This document shows positions 59,793 through 64,000 of a stretch of DNA of 64,000 nt, one piece after another. The position numbers and the translations under genes are program-made. The stretch's first letter is position 1, and the number at the start of each line of letters is the position of its first letter. Source of the DNA: Minthousia sp045628125 (GTDB lineage: Bacteria; Bacteroidota; Bacteroidia; Bacteroidales; Bacteroidaceae); contig JAZQPA010000142.1 of assembly GCA_045628125.1 (NCBI GenBank), positions 1 to 64,000 on the forward strand. Reading direction: 5' to 3'. The notes under the pieces are model-generated. The model was not told where the DNA came from. It ran no database searches and worked only from the letters and a program-made list of their open reading frames with translations.

Positions 59793-60290
59793 TCATTTTG
59801 TCAGGGGAATAATTACGCCACAGCGGTAGTCGGCATCGTTGATGTCCAGGCCTTCATACCATTCCATGTTAATATCCATGCGTACATTCAGTTCAGGATG
59901 TGCTGGCAGAAATTGATCATACACTTCGGAATATTGTTGGTGAAAAGCAGCCATGCCGCCTTGGAATCCGAACTTCAGCCATTCACCATCAGGTAGGTCG
60001 TAAATCTCAAATCCTTCGGGTACATTACCGCCCAAATAAATACCGCCAATTACATATAGGAATGTCCCCTTTTCCATGTTACAGAAACATGGTGCATATT
60101 CTCCAATCATATTGTCTATGATAGCTTTCTGCTGTGGGGTTGGCTCTATGCCTTCCGACATGGGTTTTACGTATTTGTCCATGTATTCGTCCCAGAACCT
60201 TGGGCATTCTTCTGCTCCTTTCTCGATTGGAATCTCTCGGGAGATTCCAATCAACTTTACACCGGAGAATGTGATTTTCTCGTATTTCAT
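59793..60290 (-). CDS. GyrI-like (AraC effector-binding domain) protein
   Basis: This 165-residue free-standing small-molecule-binding domain opens with EKITFSGVKLIGISREIPI. FWDEYMDKYV follows, then the late GFEIYDLPDGEWLKFGFQGG and GVIIPL, the pattern of the GyrI-like/BacR effector-binding fold. Such domains bind drugs or hydrophobic cations or regulate gyrase. It is 3 nt after the zinc-ribbon gene and downstream of an AraC gene that itself has no such domain, so it may act as a separate sensor. Confidence 0.82.
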   Translation of the reverse strand: MKYEKITFSGVKLIGISREIPIEKGAEECPRFWDEYMDKYVKPMSEGIEPTPQQKAIIDNMIGEYAPCFCNMEKGTFLYVIGGIYLGGNVPEGFEIYDLPDGEWLKFGFQGGMAAFHQQYSEVYDQFLPAHPELNVRMDINMEWYEGLDINDADYRCGVIIPLTK

Positions 60291-60293
60291 GGC

Positions 60294-60878
60294 TTATCTT
60301 CTTATAAACACTACAAGTTCAGGATTGGCACCATCCTTACCGTATTCACTTACCAAAATATACTTTTCATCACAAGCAATGCCGTAACAACGGCCGTCGG
60401 TTTTCTGAATTTGGGTGCCCCAATAGATGGCATTGTCATCCAGAAGTTTTACTTCATTGCCGTTAATGCAGTAAGCTTGATTGATAAAATCTCCCTGCAG
60501 AATATAAAGATTACTGATGTGAAGTTCTGGAATTCCTAGGGCGTTCACTTCATTGATAAATGCTTTCTTCATTGGGTGGTCTGCATGGGGAATGGCTTCG
60601 GCTGGCATATTCCAACGCTTAAGGGTGGGGAAATAGTTCAGCAGTTCCTGCTTGTATTCGCAACTGGTGAGTTTTTTTCCAGTGTTTTTGTTGTACTCTT
60701 CTACGAACATGGAGCAGTACTCTGCCATTTCCTCCATGGTGAAGTCGCCAGTAAAGGCACCATCCTTATAGCAATAAATGCAGTATTCTTCGTTTTTGCT
60801 GCCGTCGGCATTGGTGCCAAGGATCTCATCGCTCAGAGGCATTCCGCAACTCTGGCAAAATTTCATTTCTTTAGTCAT
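60294..60878 (-). CDS. Zinc-ribbon protein of unknown function, 194 aa
   Basis: The N-terminal 40 residues hold a putative zinc ribbon (Cys8, Cys11, Cys33 and Cys36; FCQSCGMPL and YCIYCYKDGAF), a form called zf-ribbon_2. The FTMEEMAEYCSMFVEEYNKNTGKK helix is also typical of that family. The C-terminal half (ISNLYILQGDFINQAYCINGNEVKLLDDNAIYWGTQI onward) is an added domain I do not recognise. It has its own promoter at 60928 and is coupled to the GyrI-like gene. Confidence 0.8.
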   Translation of the reverse strand: MTKEMKFCQSCGMPLSDEILGTNADGSKNEEYCIYCYKDGAFTGDFTMEEMAEYCSMFVEEYNKNTGKKLTSCEYKQELLNYFPTLKRWNMPAEAIPHADHPMKKAFINEVNALGIPELHISNLYILQGDFINQAYCINGNEVKLLDDNAIYWGTQIQKTDGRCYGIACDEKYILVSEYGKDGANPELVVFIRR

Positions 60879-60927
60879 AATTTGTAGTTTTTAGTTTTTA
60901 GTTTGTTGTTAATTATTTAATTCATTG

Positions 60928-60935
60928 CAAAGTTA
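60928..60935 (-). promoter_or_regulatory. Predicted -7 box of the zinc-ribbon/GyrI-like operon
   Basis: On the minus strand TAACTTTG matches TAnnTTTG, about 50 nt before the zinc-ribbon gene. It separates this unit from the AraC gene upstream. Confidence 0.55.
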
Positions 60936-60976
60936 GGCAAAATTCAAGGGTAGTTATTGTAATTATTGGACATATT

Positions 60977-61855
60977 TCAGATCAGGTTCTCAATTAGGAT
61001 TTTTTTTCTCATTGATCCGCTGAAATTGGGTTGGAACACCTCGGTCAATCCAGAATCGGCTTTAATTAGTTCTGAAGGTGTAAACCCGCATATGTCACGG
61101 AAATCGGCGGCCATGTGCGATGAATCATAATAACCGCATTTCCAGGCAATATCGACTAGTGAGGTTTCCGATGCCGACAACTGCAGTTCCTGTAATGCCT
61201 TGTGGAAACGAAGTAGGCGTAGGTAAGCCTTTGGGTTCATGCCCACATATTTATTAAAGATACGGGTAAACTGCTTTTGACTCAAACAGGCTGCTGAAGC
61301 AAGATCGGCAGTTGATACTTCATTGTATATACCGGGTGTATGCTCTGTAGAGCCGTAAGTCGGAATCATTTCGTCAAACACCTCATTCAACCGTGACAGA
61401 TTGACATCGTTCTCCGGAAATTCAGCCAATCGCTGGAGGAAGAAATTATCAAGCAGCAGTACCCGCTCCTCGGTATTTTCGGCTTGATGTATGGCAATGC
61501 ATAATTGAATGAATGCCTCGTCCCGCGTGGCTTCAGGAGTTAGGAACTCTGCCTTATGTTCCGAGCGAAAGAACATCTTAGAACAAAAAGGCACAAATTC
61601 CACGCCGAATATCACTAAATCTCCTTTTTCGGTAATGATGCCCATGCTTTTCATAGACTGGTGGTATAGTACTGTTTTGTAACGCTGGTCGCTACCATTC
61701 AAGCGTACGGACTGAGAGAGGTAAAACTGTAGGTTGTCTGCTCCATTGGAGAACATTCTTTGTGTGCCTTGTGCAGTGCAGTGAGCGGTCAGTGTCCAGT
61801 AGTTGCGTATGAAAGGCTTCAGTGAATTGTGGCATTGAATAGGTGTATAGTTCAT
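60977..61855 (-). CDS. AraC family regulator with DUF6597-type N-terminus
   Basis: This 292-residue regulator begins YTPIQCHNSLKPFIRNYWTL, typical of the DUF6597 cupin-like domain, and runs to about residue 150. An AraC-type double helix-turn-helix with STADLASAACLSQKQFTRIFN and DIAWKCGYYDSSHMAADFR follows. It is divergent from an aquaglyceroporin gene, with two phased palindromes between them, and upstream of the zinc-ribbon/GyrI pair. Control of either neighbour is plausible; the effector is unknown. Confidence 0.9.
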   Translation of the reverse strand: MNYTPIQCHNSLKPFIRNYWTLTAHCTAQGTQRMFSNGADNLQFYLSQSVRLNGSDQRYKTVLYHQSMKSMGIITEKGDLVIFGVEFVPFCSKMFFRSEHKAEFLTPEATRDEAFIQLCIAIHQAENTEERVLLLDNFFLQRLAEFPENDVNLSRLNEVFDEMIPTYGSTEHTPGIYNEVSTADLASAACLSQKQFTRIFNKYVGMNPKAYLRLLRFHKALQELQLSASETSLVDIAWKCGYYDSSHMAADFRDICGFTPSELIKADSGLTEVFQPNFSGSMRKKILIENLI

Positions 61856-61918
61856 TGTTCTTTGTGTTTAAGCAAAGTAATTATCAGTTTCAGAAAGGAT
61901 TCCCGTTTCTTTCTGCTG

Positions 61919-61926
61919 CAAAAGTA
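61919..61926 (-). promoter_or_regulatory. Predicted -7 box of the DUF6597 AraC gene
   Basis: On the minus strand TACTTTTG matches TAnnTTTG, about 63 nt before the AraC ATG and 50 bp from the phased palindromes. Confidence 0.5.
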
Positions 61927-61975
61927 ATCACAACTTCCATGATTGCCAATAATTAAAGTGTCGTCATGGAACGAT

Positions 61976-62015
61976 TGTCTAACTTTTATACACTAATGTG
62001 TCTAACTTTTAGACA
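61976..62015. promoter_or_regulatory. Two phased 17-bp palindromes, operator candidate
   Basis: TGTCTAACTTTTATACA (61976-61992) and TGTCTAACTTTTAGACA (61999-62015) start 23 bp apart. The second is a perfect inverted repeat (TGTCTAA, CTT, TTAGACA); the first has one mismatch. They lie between the divergent AraC and aquaglyceroporin promoters. Both the palindromic form and the direct-repeat geometry are strong, so either a dimeric regulator or the AraC protein could bind. Confidence 0.65.
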
Positions 62016-62111
62016 TTAGGTTGATCTTTGAGACTCATTTTATGTTTTCGTCTTTATCGTAGATTTTTCGTAATGGAGGGGACCATAAGAACGGAATCGG
62101 GCGGTTTTGTG

Positions 62112-62119
62112 TATCTTTG
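62112..62119 (+). promoter_or_regulatory. Predicted -7 box of the aquaglyceroporin-GTPase operon
   Basis: TATCTTTG matches TAnnTTTG, 25 nt before the ATG at 62145 and about 96 bp after the phased palindromes. Confidence 0.6.
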
Positions 62120-62144
62120 CGATAAACTAATCAATGATAAAAAA

Positions 62145-62954
62145 ATGAAGGGTTTTTTTGGTGAGTTCTTGGGAACTTTTATTCTTACTCTGTTTGGCTG
62201 CAGTTGTGTGGCAGTAGCCGTTTTGTTTGGTGAATATAGCAGCATTTTTCAAGTAGGTATTGTGTGGGGATTGGGAGTGACGTTAGCCATTTTTTTGACT
62301 CGCAACATCTGTTGTGCGCACTTGAATCCGGCTGTTACAATATCCATGGTTCTGGCTGGCAGAATGAATGCTAAGTTGTTGCCCGCCTATATTGCTGCTC
62401 AACTATTGGGTGGCGTCATGGCAGGTCTGGTACTGTATGGTTTGTTTTCCGCATCCATTGTTACATACGAGAGTGCACATGAGATAGTTCGGGGAACAGC
62501 CGCAAGTGTGGATACAGCACGTATGTTTGGCGAGTTCTATCCTAATCCGGGTGATGCTTCCGTGGCCACTGTGTCATTGCCCTTGGCCTTTGCGGCTGAG
62601 GCTTTCGGTACTTTTCTGCTGGTGTTGTTTATCTTTGCGCTGACTGAAGATTGCAATGTGGGGCGTCCATCCGAGACCTTGCAGCCACTTTTCATTGGCT
62701 TGACCGTAAGTAGCATCATCTTCTTCATCGCCCCATTGACTCAGGCGGGATTGAACCCAGCACGTGACTTGGGGCCTCGCATTGTGGCATATCTGTGCGG
62801 ATGGGGAAGTGCTGCACTGCCCGATGAGATAGGAGGTTGGTTTTGGGTGTATGTGCTGGCTCCTGTAGTGGGTGGAAGTATAGCTGCAGTATTCTTCAAA
62901 TACCTGCTGGAGCCGGAGATGAAGAGACATAATTGTGATTGTGGATGTAAATGA
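62145..62954 (+). CDS. MIP family channel, aquaglyceroporin (GlpF-like)
   Basis: This 269-residue inner-membrane channel has six helices and both NPA boxes: HLNPAVTI with Asn61 and LNPARD with Asn204. The Asp208 after the second NPAR is the glycerol-facilitator signature (AqpZ has Ser), so glycerol or another small solute is the likely cargo. The C-terminus ends in HNCDCGCK, an unusual cluster of three cysteines. The start at 62145 follows the promoter by a normal distance; the longer frame from 62028 crosses it. The stop overlaps the GTPase ATG. Confidence 0.92.
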   Translation: MKGFFGEFLGTFILTLFGCSCVAVAVLFGEYSSIFQVGIVWGLGVTLAIFLTRNICCAHLNPAVTISMVLAGRMNAKLLPAYIAAQLLGGVMAGLVLYGLFSASIVTYESAHEIVRGTAASVDTARMFGEFYPNPGDASVATVSLPLAFAAEAFGTFLLVLFIFALTEDCNVGRPSETLQPLFIGLTVSSIIFFIAPLTQAGLNPARDLGPRIVAYLCGWGSAALPDEIGGWFWVYVLAPVVGGSIAAVFFKYLLEPEMKRHNCDCGCK

Positions 62955-64000
62955 AATCAAGAAATATGAAACAGACAAGATTGATTTTGGCCGGCGGCTT
63001 TTTGGGTGCCGGAAAGACCACTCTGATATGGGATGTGGCTCAGCGGCTCATGGCTGAGGGAAAACGAGTTGGGTTGGTGACAAACGATCAGGCACCTCAG
63101 TTGGTAGATAGCCAGTTGCTTATGTCATCGGGATTGAATGTACAGGAAGTGGCAGGTAGTTGTTTCTGTTGCAATTTTAATGGTTTTGTTGATGCCATAA
63201 AGAACTTGCGTTCCGATATTGAGGCCGATGTGATTCTGGCAGAGCCAGTGGGCAGCTGTGCCGACCTTTCAGCTACCATTGTTAATCCGCTGAAAAAATT
63301 CTATAATACGGAATTATTGGTATCCCCGCTGACCGTATTGGTTGATCCTATCCGTTTGAAATCCATTCTGTATGGTGGAAGTGGCGGATTGCACGAGGAT
63401 GCCGCCTATATCTATCGTAAGCAGATGGAAGAGAGCGATGTGATTCTGATTACCAAAACCGATTTGCTGAGTGAACAGGAAGTAGCCAAGATGCAGAAGG
63501 ATGTTCAAGGTGCTTTCCCTGCATCCAAGGTAATGGCAGCCAGCACGCTCAAGGGCACAGGCATTGCAGAATGGTTGGAAGAGGTAGGTAGCAGAGTGGA
63601 TGCCGGAACCAGATTGCTGGATATCGATTATGACAAGTATGCTCATGGTGAAGCCGTTCTGGGTTGGCTTAACGGAACCGTATTACTGGATGGTCCATCT
63701 ACCTATTGGGATGCATTCTTCAAAGATTTGATGAATAATTTGGCTGATAGGTTGGCCGCAGAGTCGTTGCCCATCGGACATGTAAAGCTGATTGCCGAGA
63801 ATGGAAAGCAGAATGTATCTGCCAATATTACCGGTGACGTCTCAACCCTGCAGTTCCGTGGTGCTGCCGGTACAAGTGAGCATCTGAAACTGATCATTAA
63901 TGCTCGAGTGGAAACATCTCCGGAACATTTGGACGAATTGGTACGTGAAGTTTTAATTACAACCATTGGAGATAAGTACGAGAACGAGGTGACAGCATGG
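62951..64000 (+). CDS. COG0523 (CobW-like) GTPase, 3' end outside the window
   Basis: The 350 codons present are open to the right edge, with no stop. The P-loop GGFLGAGKTT (residues 15-24) is followed by the metal-binding CxCC motif Cys71-F-Cys73-Cys74, the EPVGSCADL switch and TKTDLL (the NKxD-type guanine motif). This is the layout of COG0523 metallochaperone GTPases, which deliver zinc, cobalt or other metals. The ATG overlaps the channel stop (ATGA), so the two are translationally coupled. The C-terminal part lacks an obvious His-rich loop in the visible region. The metal and client are unknown. Confidence 0.88.
   Translation, partial: MKSRNMKQTRLILAGGFLGAGKTTLIWDVAQRLMAEGKRVGLVTNDQAPQLVDSQLLMSSGLNVQEVAGSCFCCNFNGFVDAIKNLRSDIEADVILAEPVGSCADLSATIVNPLKKFYNTELLVSPLTVLVDPIRLKSILYGGSGGLHEDAAYIYRKQMEESDVILITKTDLLSEQEVAKMQKDVQGAFPASKVMAASTLKGTGIAEWLEEVGSRVDAGTRLLDIDYDKYAHGEAVLGWLNGTVLLDGPSTYWDAFFKDLMNNLADRLAAESLPIGHVKLIAENGKQNVSANITGDVSTLQFRGAAGTSEHLKLIINARVETSPEHLDELVREVLITTIGDKYENEVTAW

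Noticed and set aside
60900..60920. TTTTTAGTTTTTAGTTTG tract as a regulatory repeat
   Set aside because: Short simple-sequence repeat in an AT-rich leader; nothing beyond low complexity supports a function.
1..64000. CRISPR array, prophage, integrative element, insertion sequence or rRNA operon
   Set aside because: No spaced identical repeats of CRISPR size, no transposase, integrase, capsid or relaxase-like protein and no rRNA sequence were seen. The only hint of insertion is compositional, at 23.4-25.6 kb.

Overview
The window reads as chromosomal DNA of an anaerobic member of the Bacteroidales, probably near Prevotellaceae/Bacteroidaceae; a genus cannot be fixed from sequence alone. Reasons: almost every transcription unit starts with the Bacteroidales promoter signature (TAnnTTTG at about -7, sometimes TTTG/TTG about 20 bp upstream), Shine-Dalgarno sites are mostly absent, and the gene content is typical of the order (recF-DUF721 pair, DUF4199, DUF6048, DUF6452, C69 dipeptidase, rubrerythrin, GH78 and GH109 enzymes, ApbE). 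Most genes lie on the minus strand, in tight operons with 1-35 nt overlaps. No phage, transposon, CRISPR array or rRNA was seen.

Layout. 1-8.3 kb: the 3' end of an outer-membrane barrel gene, a 564-bp convergent spacer filled with phased repeats, a divergent AraC regulator/TonB-dependent receptor pair, a dipeptidase-porin operon and a lipase-like hydrolase with an unknown partner. 8.3-23.4 kb: housekeeping DNA with tRNA-Tyr/Gly, ribH, recF and DUF721, a nine-gene minus-strand operon (DUF4199 to S41 protease), the SRP RNA with tRNA-Thr, mutS2 and tRNA-Ser/Val. 23.4-25.7 kb: an AT-rich patch with two small membrane ORFs before a XylE-type sugar symporter of distinct codon choice. 25.7-36.3 kb: a periplasmic phospholipase D, a TPR protein paired with an orphan solute-binding lipoprotein, pgk, nth, a GH109-like oxidoreductase, crcB and threonine ammonia-lyase.

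36.3-48.3 kb: three adjacent minus-strand units. One carries a formate/nitrite-type channel, a phosphatase and a methyltransferase. One carries an SDR and a GNAT. One carries a metal permease, a Fur-family regulator, a rhodanese, a NUDIX enzyme and a glycosylase-like protein. They are followed by a six-gene operon (EamA transporter, pepD, panB, PhzF, DUF4380, flavodoxin). 48.4-59.2 kb: rubrerythrin, pncB, a membrane acyltransferase, alpha-L-rhamnosidase with YbaK and a lipoprotein, an SGNH hydrolase, two unknown lipoproteins and a WbuC cupin. 59.2-64 kb: an AraC/zinc-ribbon/GyrI-like module, then an aquaglyceroporin translationally coupled to a COG0523 (CobW-like) GTPase that runs off the right edge.

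The least explained parts are the repeat spacer at 487-995, the 23-bp-phased palindromes between the AraC gene and the aquaglyceroporin, the TPR/solute-binding pair, the metal-rich permease-Fur unit and the aquaporin-COG0523 unit. I found no single system that I can call new with confidence.
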